Positions 8,463 to 16,122 of a stretch of 27,644 nt of DNA are shown here, in pieces. The stretch's first letter is position 1; the number at the start of each line of letters is the position of its first letter. The stretch comes from Flavobacteriales bacterium UBA7382. Its GTDB lineage: Bacteria; Bacteroidota; Bacteroidia; Flavobacteriales_D; Sanyastnellaceae. Under the pieces are notes generated by a model. It worked only from the letters and a program-made list of their open reading frames with translations, was not told the origin of the DNA and did no database searches. Made by a program: the position numbers and the translations under genes. The DNA lies in NCBI GenBank assembly GCA_002469765.1, contig DKNS01000060.1, positions 1 through 27,644 on the forward strand, given 5' to 3'.

Positions 8463-8489
8463 GTCCTTCCTTCCTAACCTGCAGAAGCG

Positions 8490-8519
8490 AAAAGGCCCGC
8501 CAGTTGGCGGGCCTTTTTT
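8490..8519. terminator. Bidirectional intrinsic terminator
   Basis: A 12-base-pair stem, AAAAGGCCCGCC / GGCGGGCCTTTT with a four-base AGTT loop, is followed by two more T residues on the plus strand and preceded by A residues that give a T-run on the minus strand. It lies between the converging ends of the small secreted protein gene (stop at 8462) and the M43 protease gene (stop at 8539), so it can serve both. It is the only textbook terminator I see in the window. Confidence 0.9.
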
Positions 8520-8538
8520 GTGTCTCATGGGTTGCAGC

Positions 8539-10644
8539 TCAGCGAACCACCCAACGCCAAACGCGTTGAGGACCGTCTTGGGCCGCAAGGTGAAGCAAGT
8601 ACATCCCAGGTGTGGTCGGAGCCGACAACGTCCAGTCCTGCGTCCCCGAAGCGCACCACTTACGCTCGGTGCGAACCATCCGGCCGGACACGTCTTGAAG
8701 CGTGACCATAACCTCTGTGGGCGTCCCGAGATTGAAAGCGATGGTCGACGTTGAGGTGGTGGGGTTGGGGGCCAGCACCCACGATTCAGGTCGGCTTACA
8801 TCGGCCAAATCCATGGTGCCGTTGCCAAACGCCGTGATGTTGATGTCGTCGAGGTAAATGTTGTTGCCCAAGCGGCTCTCGAATTCGAATTGCACCCGGA
8901 AGAACTCAGTGAGGTATTCCTCGTTGTCCAAGACTATGGTGAATTGCTTCCACTCTTCAGGACCGTTGGGCGTGAAGGGGAACGGCGTGGGATCGGCCGA
9001 CGGCAAATCCATGAAGCCACGGTGCATTCGGCGAAGGTCCCAGTCGTTGCCGCAATCTCCTGTCACACTGACGCGCAGGCGGTCGTCGGTCTCGTCCTCC
9101 TCGCTGGTTCCCTTGTGGGCGTAGGCCCATTTGTAGCTAACGTGGATTTCCTCCGCCTGGCTCATGTCCATGGTGGACGAACGCAAGAAATCGTCGTTGA
9201 ACTCGATGCTGTTGGTCCAGTTCTCGATGGTCATGCACCGTGACCCTGACGCCGACGCGGCGGTGGTGGTTTCCCAAGTGCCATCCATCAACACGTCTTC
9301 AATGAACCAATCCTCCGAAGGGAATTCTGCCGCCTCGAAGCCCTGTAGCATGGGCAGGTCCATGTCTCCGGCGTCCAACACCACCACTGCACCCTCGAAA
9401 GTGTCGCTGGTCTCTCCCCCTTCGTTGGAAATCGTGAGCTTCACATCGTAAATGCCAGGTGCGTCGAATGTGTGGTACAATTCCCCCTCGCCAGTTTCTG
9501 TGGTGCCGTCTCCAAATTCCCACGTCCATCCGGTCACCCCATGGTAACTCTCATCGGTGAATTTCACGCTATCTCCAACGCAAATCACTTGGCGGTCACT
9601 ATCGAACTGCACAGCGCACAAATTGTCGGGCCCGGCGACACCCGTGGCCTGCAAATTGGCCTGGGTGGAAAGTTGGTTCCTCTGGGCGGTGGTGGAGAGC
9701 GCCGCGGTGCGCATGCGCTGCTTTTGACCTAGGGTAAACATGTGCCCACAGTAACTGTACTCCATGTAATTCTGGACGTTGTCCAAGGACCCACAACTTT
9801 CGCCATTGACGTCGCACGACGTCCAACCCAAGGTGTTCGGGGTGTCGTCCACCAAGTCGTCTTCGTCGCAGTTGTCAGGTTGGCCAGGATTGTTGCTGTT
9901 GCCCCAGGGGTGACGAAGGTTGAGCCAGTGTCCCACCTCATGCGTCAACGTCCGAGATCGGAAGACGTTGGCAGTACCTATGCTCCCGCAGTAGGTGTGC
10001 TGAAGTACGATGCCGTCCATGTCGGAGTTTTGGCCTCCCGCCACGGAACCTGGATACAAGGCGTATCCCGCGGCGCCGTTGGCATACTCGCAAACCCACA
10101 CATTCAGGTACTTGTTGCGCGGCCATTGGATGAGGGCCTTCATCTCAGAATCCCCCACGTAAGTCAACTCATTGACGATTCGGTTGAAACCTGGGTGGCA
10201 GTTGCCGTTGGGGTCTTTTTGGGCCAACCGAAATTCAACCTCCACGTCGGCCACCAGGTCCGCGAAGTCCGGGTACACTTGGCTTGTGCCTTCGTTCAAT
10301 GCACGGAAGTTGGTGTTCAAGACGTCCACGGCGTCGTGGATTTGGGCGGCTGAGATGTTTTCAGGGCCATTGAAGTGGATGATGTGGAACACCACTGGGA
10401 TGACCAACACCTCGGCGCGATCGCCCGCCAATTCACCCTGCTGGGTTTCCAATTCCAGTTGACGCTCGGCTTCCAAGGCCGCCCCGCGGGAACCGGGCCT
10501 CAGCGCGAAAAGCTCGGCATGGGCGTCGTGCAATCCGCAAGGATGGGTCCCCAAGGTCGTGCTGTTTTGCGCCAACAAGGTGGTTGGCAACCATCCGCAC
10601 GCCATGATCAGGGCGAGCAACAACGAGGTGGACTTCAGGGTCAT
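8539..10644 (-). CDS. Secreted M43-type metalloprotease with PKD domain and T9SS sorting domain
   Basis: This 701-residue exported protease is of the pappalysin-like (M43) zinc family. A signal peptide covers about residues 1-25 (cut near LLAQ). The catalytic domain spans about 75-330 and contains HEVGHWLNLRH, giving zinc ligands H235, H239 and H245 and catalytic E236; the Met-turn is QNYMEYS (M294). A PKD domain follows at about 350-425 (VGDSVKFTD, WEFGDGT, HTFDAPGIYDVKL), then a beta-sandwich region at about 430-610. The last 80 residues form a type A T9SS sorting domain: APNPTTSTSTI, VTLQDVSGRMV, and GMYLLHL before the basic end. It should therefore pass Sec, then the T9SS, to the cell surface or medium. 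The gene follows gldH after 74 bases and ends at a shared terminator. The substrate is unknown. Confidence 0.93.
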   Translation of the reverse strand: MTLKSTSLLLALIMACGWLPTTLLAQNSTTLGTHPCGLHDAHAELFALRPGSRGAALEAERQLELETQQGELAGDRAEVLVIPVVFHIIHFNGPENISAAQIHDAVDVLNTNFRALNEGTSQVYPDFADLVADVEVEFRLAQKDPNGNCHPGFNRIVNELTYVGDSEMKALIQWPRNKYLNVWVCEYANGAAGYALYPGSVAGGQNSDMDGIVLQHTYCGSIGTANVFRSRTLTHEVGHWLNLRHPWGNSNNPGQPDNCDEDDLVDDTPNTLGWTSCDVNGESCGSLDNVQNYMEYSYCGHMFTLGQKQRMRTAALSTTAQRNQLSTQANLQATGVAGPDNLCAVQFDSDRQVICVGDSVKFTDESYHGVTGWTWEFGDGTTETGEGELYHTFDAPGIYDVKLTISNEGGETSDTFEGAVVVLDAGDMDLPMLQGFEAAEFPSEDWFIEDVLMDGTWETTTAASASGSRCMTIENWTNSIEFNDDFLRSSTMDMSQAEEIHVSYKWAYAHKGTSEEDETDDRLRVSVTGDCGNDWDLRRMHRGFMDLPSADPTPFPFTPNGPEEWKQFTIVLDNEEYLTEFFRVQFEFESRLGNNIYLDDINITAFGNGTMDLADVSRPESWVLAPNPTTSTSTIAFNLGTPTEVMVTLQDVSGRMVRTERKWCASGTQDWTLSAPTTPGMYLLHLAAQDGPQRVWRWVVR

Positions 10645-10718
10645 GGGTGTGCTTTCTTACAGGGCCATGAATTTACGCAATTCCCCATCGAGCTTCGGCA
10701 CATCCGTCGCAGGATGCG

Positions 10719-11183
10719 TCAGGGACGCTCCAAACGGATGCCCACGTCTGAGAGGTCAGTCATCGGATCTGTGCGCATCCCATGCGTCACTTCCAAGAGG
10801 TAACGTCCTTTAAGTGGAAATTGAATCCCCTGCTCAATCAGAAACCTTTGGTCTACGAGGTCCCCAAACCCCGAACCTCTCCACCGCCCGAGCTCGTCTG
10901 CCAACGTGCAGTCGATCGTGTCCGTCCGAGATTTTCCATTGGGAAAACGATACGTCAAAAAGAGGTGCAAGTTGGAGTACGGGTAGTCCTGTCCGTGGCG
11001 AACGTCCAGCATCAGGTCGTGCCTGGACAAGGTGTCGTCCATGTCCCATTGGAAGCGCAGAACGTCCTCCGACTTCCACCCGTCAAGCGGCACTTCTTGG
11101 CTCTCCGCCACCACCGGTGGCGTGCCACAACTGGACATCCATACCGTCAGAGCTAGTGTCGCCCAAGCGGTCCTTGCGGTCAT
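10719..11183 (-). CDS. gldH: Gliding motility lipoprotein GldH
   Basis: GldH is a lipoprotein required for gliding in Flavobacterium johnsoniae, working with the Gld/Spr machinery that overlaps the type IX secretion system. The 154-residue protein has a short signal peptide ending in MSSC, with the lipid-bearing cysteine at C19. The family core is visible: YPYSNLHLFLTYRFPNGKS, then a DTIDCTLAD segment, WRGSGFGDL, and FPLKGRYLLEVTHGMR with a closing DLSDVGIRLE. The ATG overlaps the ricT stop (11180-11183), giving translational coupling, and the ricT-gldH order is one I recall from other Flavobacteriia. In those genomes a penicillin-binding protein 1A gene often follows, whereas here a T9SS-exported protease does. 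Presence of gldH suggests, but does not prove, gliding. Confidence 0.9.
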   Translation of the reverse strand: MTARTAWATLALTVWMSSCGTPPVVAESQEVPLDGWKSEDVLRFQWDMDDTLSRHDLMLDVRHGQDYPYSNLHLFLTYRFPNGKSRTDTIDCTLADELGRWRGSGFGDLVDQRFLIEQGIQFPLKGRYLLEVTHGMRTDPMTDLSDVGIRLERP

Positions 11184-12496
11184 GAAGACGCGCCGTTGGA
11201 TGGCTGGCCCTCACCACCTGCACCTTGGCCACGGCTGCGGTTCCGGTTGCGGTTTCTGTTCCTGTTCCGGCTGGGCTTTTTGCCGGCGGAATCCTTGCCA
11301 CTTTGGGCGTTGCCCGCGGGCTTATTCTCTTTGCCTTGGCCTGAAGACTGATCCCCTGACTTGCCCCTTGGCTTGCGCTTGTTGCGCCGCTGCTTGCGTT
11401 TGGCTTCATCGAATCGTGTGAGGCTTTCCTGACCCACGACGTTGCCAAAAGTGCTGTCCACTTCGTCGACCTCTTCCTCAATCTCGTAGGACGCCAGCGA
11501 CCCAACCACCTCTCCTTTTTCGGAAGCTGCGATCAATTCTTTGGCGTCTTCAACGTTCATCGCGATCGGAGAGGATCCGGGCTCGCCCAGTTGGAGGAAG
11601 TACACCAAACGTTGGAAGATGTCCATTTTGAACACCACCGCCTTGCCCTTCGGGGTTCGGATTTTGGCGTTGGGGGAAGGGAAATCCTTCACCGCATCCA
11701 CATATTGGTCCAATTCGAAGTTCAAGCAGCATTTCAGCTTGCCGCACTGCCCGGCCAATTTGCCCGGGTTCAAAGACAACTGCTGGTAACGCGCCGCGCC
11801 GGTACTCACGGACCGAAAATCCTTAAGCCAAGAAGTGCAGCACAATTCACGGCCGCACACCCCAATGCCTCCAATGCGGGCGGCCTCTTGGCGGGCGCCA
11901 ATTTGACGCATGTCGATGCGCACGTCGAAGGTGCTCGCCAATTCGCGGACCAAATCACGGAAGTCCACGCGCTGTTCCGCGATGTAATAGAAGGTCGCAC
12001 GACCATTGTCCCCTTGGTACTCGACATCGGACAACTTCATGGATATGCCCAGGCGACGGATGATCTGACGGGCCTCACGCACGGTTTCATCTTCGCGTTG
12101 GCGCGCCTTGTGCCACAACGCGATGTCGTCGTTGGTCGCTTTGCGGTCGATGCGCTTGAGTTCGTGGTCGTCTTTGATCTTTCGGAGTTTGAGCTGGCTC
12201 TTCACCAATTCCCCCGTCAGACTGACCACTCCAACATCGTGACCTGGCTGCAAATCCATCACGACCACGTCGCCCACATGCACCGTCATCGACTGTGGCC
12301 GACGGACATAGCCTTTGCGGTTGTTTTTGAAGCGGACTTCCACCACATCGTAGGGTGCGGCACCACTCGGAAGAGGCACCCCTTCGAGCCAATCAAAGAC
12401 GGACATGCTTCCGCATCCGCACTCCCCACAACGTCCGTTGCTCTTACATCCCCTTGGCAACCCATCGGCTCCCTTACTGCACGTCTCGCATCCCAT
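11180..12496 (-). CDS. ricT: PSP1-domain protein, RicT (YaaT) family
   Basis: The 438-residue protein belongs to the PSP1/RicT family. In Bacillus, RicT works in the Y-complex that affects RNase Y, and carries iron-sulfur clusters; the role in Bacteroidota is less clear. Cysteines are abundant: a run near the N-terminus (C3, C6, C17, C23, C26, C28) and the PSP1 signatures VCGRELCCTSWL and QCGKLKCCLNFE. The last 85 or so residues are a low-complexity basic tail with alternating Arg and Asn. The frame extends to a TTG at 12523, but the ATG at 12496 matches the family start MGC-x2-C, and a TACCTTCG element lies just four bases before it. The gene follows holB by 23 bases and overlaps gldH. Confidence 0.93.
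   Translation of the reverse strand: MGCETCSKGADGLPRGCKSNGRCGECGCGSMSVFDWLEGVPLPSGAAPYDVVEVRFKNNRKGYVRRPQSMTVHVGDVVVMDLQPGHDVGVVSLTGELVKSQLKLRKIKDDHELKRIDRKATNDDIALWHKARQREDETVREARQIIRRLGISMKLSDVEYQGDNGRATFYYIAEQRVDFRDLVRELASTFDVRIDMRQIGARQEAARIGGIGVCGRELCCTSWLKDFRSVSTGAARYQQLSLNPGKLAGQCGKLKCCLNFELDQYVDAVKDFPSPNAKIRTPKGKAVVFKMDIFQRLVYFLQLGEPGSSPIAMNVEDAKELIAASEKGEVVGSLASYEIEEEVDEVDSTFGNVVGQESLTRFDEAKRKQRRNKRKPRGKSGDQSSGQGKENKPAGNAQSGKDSAGKKPSRNRNRNRNRNRSRGQGAGGEGQPSNGASS
11237..11269 (-). repeat. Arg-Asn dipeptide repeat in the RicT tail
   Basis: The codons alternate Arg and Asn for 11 residues (six Arg, five Asn). All five Asn codons are AAC, while the Arg codons vary (CGG, AGG, AGA, CGC), so the repeat looks kept at the protein level rather than freshly expanded in DNA. 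It lies within the disordered, basic C-terminal tail. Confidence 0.85.
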
Positions 12497-12500
12497 GCCT

Positions 12501-12508
12501 CGAAGGTA
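12501..12508 (-). promoter_or_regulatory. Candidate -7 element abutting ricT
   Basis: On the minus strand TACCTTCG matches TAnnTTYG and ends four bases before the ricT ATG at 12496. No TTG lies at the usual -33 distance. If used, the transcript would be leaderless, and the upstream TTG start at 12523 would be excluded. Confidence 0.4.
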
Positions 12509-12519
12509 ACGACGGACGG

Positions 12520-13656
12520 TCAATTGGCGTCCGGCGGCATCCGCAACAAACGGTGCACGCGCAAACTCAAATCCACGAAGACCAACTTGCCGTTCACGTT
12601 GCCCGCCACATCGCTGTGGGCGTCTTCCAGCGCCTTCCTCAATTCCAGCACATTTTCGTGGTGGATGAACCTGCTGAATTTGGCCAAAAAACCTTGCTCC
12701 CCCTCCGTCAAACGCACCAATGAATGGACCCCGTAATGACCCACGATGCTTTGGCGAACCAAATGCAAGGCGTAGTGGAGGAAGCGCTTTTGGCCCTCTC
12801 GGCCGAGCGATGCGAAGTCATCGGAGCCCTGGACCATGGCTTGGCCATCGCGGGCCCAGCAAGCCCTCATCCACGCACTGAAACGGTCCAAATCCGGCTG
12901 GTCAGATCCGGCCTTCGCACGCCGGAGAGCCATGGCGAGATTTCCGTCGGACACATGCGCCAGGCTGGACGCCTGGGCCGGCGCGAGTCCAAAATTTTGA
13001 ACCAACCCCTGGGCCGCCATGTCCAAGGCCAAGTTGGGCACGTGGATGCGCTGCACCCTTGATCGGATGGTGGCCAACAAGCGGTCGGCGTGTTGGGTGA
13101 CGAACAACATGACCGTTTGGTCGGTGGGCTCCTCCATGAGCTTCAAAAACTTGTTCGCTGTGTCAACGCGCATGGTCTCAGGAAGCCAGCAAATCCAAAT
13201 CTTCCAGCCCCCGTGGAACGACTTCAACCCCAACTTGCGGTTGACCTCCAGCGCTTCGTCAACTGAAATGAAAAGCTGCTTGCGGTCGGCACCGAGCCGA
13301 TCCAACCAATCTTCGACACCCAAGTAAGCCCCGTCCAGCATGGCTTCTCGCCACGCGGCTTGGTGAGGTTCAGAGGTGGCCTTGTCTTGTCCGTCTGCCT
13401 TGAAAAAGGGAAAGCACCAATGCACATCAGGGTGCTGCAGCTTCGCATGAGCTTGGCACGATGCGCAGACCCCACAACTGTCCTTTTCGCCTGGCTGACT
13501 GCACGTCAAGTATTGGGCATAAGCCCGGGCCAACGCCAGGGCACCCGCCCCTTCATGGCCTTCAAACAATTGGGCGTGCGCCACGCGGGAAGAACGGGCA
13601 GCTTCTCGGAGTTTGGCCCCCAAGGCCTCGTGTCCCACAACGTCGGCAAACAGCAT
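12520..13656 (-). CDS. holB: DNA polymerase III clamp-loader subunit delta prime
   Basis: This 378-residue delta-prime subunit is a stator of the clamp loader that places the beta clamp on DNA. The AAA+ fold is recognisable from VVGHEALGAKLREA, HAQLFEGHEGAGAL, and LKLMEEPTDQTVMLFVT. As is usual for delta prime, the P-loop is degenerate: the stretch GHEGAGAL (33-40) has no lysine, so it should not hydrolyse ATP. A four-cysteine zinc module is present (C52, C61, C64, C67). The SRC finger motif reads SRV (199-201), keeping the arginine and replacing the cysteine. The gene starts 12 bases after the TonB receptor stop, and TACCTTCG in that short gap ends three bases before the ATG. It is followed by ricT after 23 bases. 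Confidence 0.93.
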   Translation of the reverse strand: MLFADVVGHEALGAKLREAARSSRVAHAQLFEGHEGAGALALARAYAQYLTCSQPGEKDSCGVCASCQAHAKLQHPDVHWCFPFFKADGQDKATSEPHQAAWREAMLDGAYLGVEDWLDRLGADRKQLFISVDEALEVNRKLGLKSFHGGWKIWICWLPETMRVDTANKFLKLMEEPTDQTVMLFVTQHADRLLATIRSRVQRIHVPNLALDMAAQGLVQNFGLAPAQASSLAHVSDGNLAMALRRAKAGSDQPDLDRFSAWMRACWARDGQAMVQGSDDFASLGREGQKRFLHYALHLVRQSIVGHYGVHSLVRLTEGEQGFLAKFSRFIHHENVLELRKALEDAHSDVAGNVNGKLVFVDLSLRVHRLLRMPPDAN

Positions 13657-13659
13657 GCC

Positions 13660-13667
13660 CGAAGGTA
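13660..13667 (-). promoter_or_regulatory. Candidate -7 element abutting holB
   Basis: TACCTTCG on the minus strand fills most of the 12-base gap between the TonB receptor stop codon and the holB ATG and ends three bases before that ATG. It would give holB-ricT-gldH its own leaderless promoter. No clear -33 element is seen in the receptor coding sequence. Confidence 0.4.
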
Positions 13668-13668
13668 C

Positions 13669-16122
13669 TCAGAATCGCGCGGTGGCCGTGAGCCTCACGT
13701 TCCTTCCAGGCGCGGAAATGCCCGAACCAAACGTTCGGTAATGCAAGTCCAACAAGTTCAACGCGGACACCCGACACTCAAGCCATTCCGTCACGCGCAC
13801 CGAGCCTTCCACGTTCCACACCGCCCAACCTGGGTTGCCCGTGGAAAGTGCCTCGTCCAAGTTGTCGGTGGCCCCTGGGCCATAATCCTCCACCCGCTTT
13901 TGGAAAGCATAGCGCACGGACGTTCCCACGCGTCCAACTTCCCCCTTTTTCACAATTTCCACCAAACCAAATGTCGGTGGGATGTGAGCCAAGGGCAATC
14001 CATCACCACCAAGTCCTGTGCCTCGCGTCCAATTGAGGACACTCCGGAACGAGGTCTTGGGCCAAAGCCGGGCCGACACCTCAAGCCGTGCGCCGCGCAC
14101 CCATGCCCGATCCAAGTTTTGGTTCATCTGGATCCTGGCCGTGTCGCCGTCAATCAAAAGGGTGGTGTCGCCTTGCAGCGTGGCGTCGGCCTGCACGATG
14201 GCGTCGTGCCACAAACTTCCAAACACCGCCCCTTGCACCACAAGTACATCACTCCCAGGCCGGAGCATCCAGGTGGCCGCTTGCTCTGCCGTGTAGAGGT
14301 ATTCGGGTTTGAGATCCGCGTTGGGCACGAGCACAAAGCCGCCCTTTTCCCGGACTTTGCCTAGGTCGTCCACGTTGGGGTGCCTGAACCCGCTGGCCAA
14401 GGAAGTCACAGCCCGCCAACGCTCCGAAATGGGGCCAGTCCAACTTCCGCTGGCCGTCAAGGCACCTTTTTGTTGATTCACCTCGGGCACAGGCAAGGTC
14501 ATCCAGGTGGTGTCCACGAACGTCGCCCGGACTTCCGCGTAGCTGTACCGCAAGCCGCCGCGGAATTCATGCGAGCCTACGTTGCGTTGGGCCGAGGCAA
14601 ACGCCCCCCAAGCGTTCATGGAAGACCCTCCGTCTGCGTACCGGGTTTGGGCAAGGCTCTGGATGCCTGTGACGATGTCGGTGCCTCTTGCGGAAGATGC
14701 GACTCGGTTCCATTGACCATCCAAGCCACCTTCCACCCGCCATTCCCGAATCCTTCCTCGCAAGACCGAGGTCCATCCCCACACGCGCACCTGTTCAAGT
14801 TGAGAGACTCTCTGGCCTTGTCCAAACCGCCTTTTGATGCGAGATTCCTCCACCTCCTGGAGACTCCCAAGGGTGGTCCAAACCCACCTGTCTGAGAAGG
14901 CCCATTGGTGTGTGGCTCCCAGCATGGTTCGCGTTTGAGGACCATAATGCCACTCCGCCCATTTGGGCAACGCACCCACACGGTCGTTGTACACATCAAA
15001 CCGAGGCACATCCGTGGTGGTGCTGTGCTGCACGTTGACGTCGACAAACCCCTCACGCAGCTTGAGCCTCATGCGTTGCTGCAGATCCCATTGGCTGTAC
15101 CCCGTGGGCGACTGAACTTGTGGGTCGTCGTTGTCAACCACCACGTCACGCCCTGCCCTGCGATCCACAAGGTGGGTGACCAACCCCCATGAACTGTCCC
15201 CGTGGGCGCGCCAAGAACCCATGCGTAGGTCCCCAAAATGACGGCGCGACACCTGCGTTACCGAGCCCCATCGAGGCGCGCGAACAGCCACTTCCGCATG
15301 GCCTGCCCATCCGCCATTGGCAGAGTTGCCTTGGGTCAGCACCTTGCCCTGTGCCTTTGTGCCACCGTAGGAAAACCGAGGAGCCTGGGTCACAAAATGA
15401 ACGACGCCACCCAAGGCATCACTGCCGTACAACACACTGCTGGGACCCATGATTACGTCGGTGCGTTGGATCGCGAACGGGTCCACCGTGCCAGCATTTT
15501 GGACGTGCCCTGCGCGGTAGATGGCGTTGTTCATCCTGACCCCATCCACAACCAAAAGAACACGGTTCGCTTCGAAGCCGCGCAGCACTGGGCTGACACC
15601 TCCCTGCTGGCTCATTTGAAGGTGAACCTGGCCAGAGCCTTCCAACAGGTCGCCGGTGGTTTCAGTGGTCAGCACTGGCGAACGCGTGGTGAGCTTGGCC
15701 ACTTGCGCCACGTCCATGGTCGACATGGCAGTCCCTGTAAGCGCATTGGAGGCCACAACCACCTCTTCAATGGCAAACATCGCCGGTTGCAATTCCAACG
15801 TGCTAAGTGGGGCAAATCCAGGCACCACCATCAATTCTTCATACCCCAAGGATTGCACACGCAAAGTGTCGGCGGGACCCCATGATGGGAACATCACAAC
15901 GCCCTCGGCGTCGGCCGCCACGGCCTGGCCTGTACTGATATTCAGGACAGTGGCGAACGGAATAGGGACGCCATTGGTGCGAACCACAAGGCGCTTCGTC
16001 TCCCCTTCTTGGCCTCGCGCGGTCACTTGGGCGTACAGAGGCAATGCAAGGCACCACCCCCACAAGACCAAGGACAGGAAGCTGCCCAAATACACGTTAC
16101 GCAAACAAGGCTTCGAGCACAT
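13669..16122 (-). CDS. TonB-dependent outer-membrane receptor
   Basis: The 817-residue protein is an outer-membrane transporter energised by TonB. It has a signal peptide (about 1-31, cut near LYAQ), then a carboxypeptidase-regulatory-like beta domain (about 42-120; PFATVLNISTGQ, LRVQSLGYEE). The plug spans about 125-260, with LLEGSGQVHLQMSQQGG, VLRGFEANRVLLVVDGVRM and VIMGPSSVLYGSDALGG. The rest is a 22-strand-type barrel ending in the aromatic F of LTATARF, a normal outer-membrane signal. A variant of the FRAP/NPNL box of haem receptors appears as GFRHPNVDDLGKV (from F579) and VPNADLKPE. No SusD partner is adjacent, so glycan uptake is unlikely; the substrate may be haem or another metal ligand. 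The first nine codons overlap recO; a GTG at codon 10 would remove the overlap. Confidence 0.93.
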   Translation of the reverse strand: MCSKPCLRNVYLGSFLSLVLWGWCLALPLYAQVTARGQEGETKRLVVRTNGVPIPFATVLNISTGQAVAADAEGVVMFPSWGPADTLRVQSLGYEELMVVPGFAPLSTLELQPAMFAIEEVVVASNALTGTAMSTMDVAQVAKLTTRSPVLTTETTGDLLEGSGQVHLQMSQQGGVSPVLRGFEANRVLLVVDGVRMNNAIYRAGHVQNAGTVDPFAIQRTDVIMGPSSVLYGSDALGGVVHFVTQAPRFSYGGTKAQGKVLTQGNSANGGWAGHAEVAVRAPRWGSVTQVSRRHFGDLRMGSWRAHGDSSWGLVTHLVDRRAGRDVVVDNDDPQVQSPTGYSQWDLQQRMRLKLREGFVDVNVQHSTTTDVPRFDVYNDRVGALPKWAEWHYGPQTRTMLGATHQWAFSDRWVWTTLGSLQEVEESRIKRRFGQGQRVSQLEQVRVWGWTSVLRGRIREWRVEGGLDGQWNRVASSARGTDIVTGIQSLAQTRYADGGSSMNAWGAFASAQRNVGSHEFRGGLRYSYAEVRATFVDTTWMTLPVPEVNQQKGALTASGSWTGPISERWRAVTSLASGFRHPNVDDLGKVREKGGFVLVPNADLKPEYLYTAEQAATWMLRPGSDVLVVQGAVFGSLWHDAIVQADATLQGDTTLLIDGDTARIQMNQNLDRAWVRGARLEVSARLWPKTSFRSVLNWTRGTGLGGDGLPLAHIPPTFGLVEIVKKGEVGRVGTSVRYAFQKRVEDYGPGATDNLDEALSTGNPGWAVWNVEGSVRVTEWLECRVSALNLLDLHYRTFGSGISAPGRNVRLTATARF

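Noticed and set aside
13360..14364. A 334-codon plus-strand frame across the holB start and the TonB receptor end
   Set aside because: It spans two real genes on the other strand, and the peptide looks random (high Arg, Pro, His).
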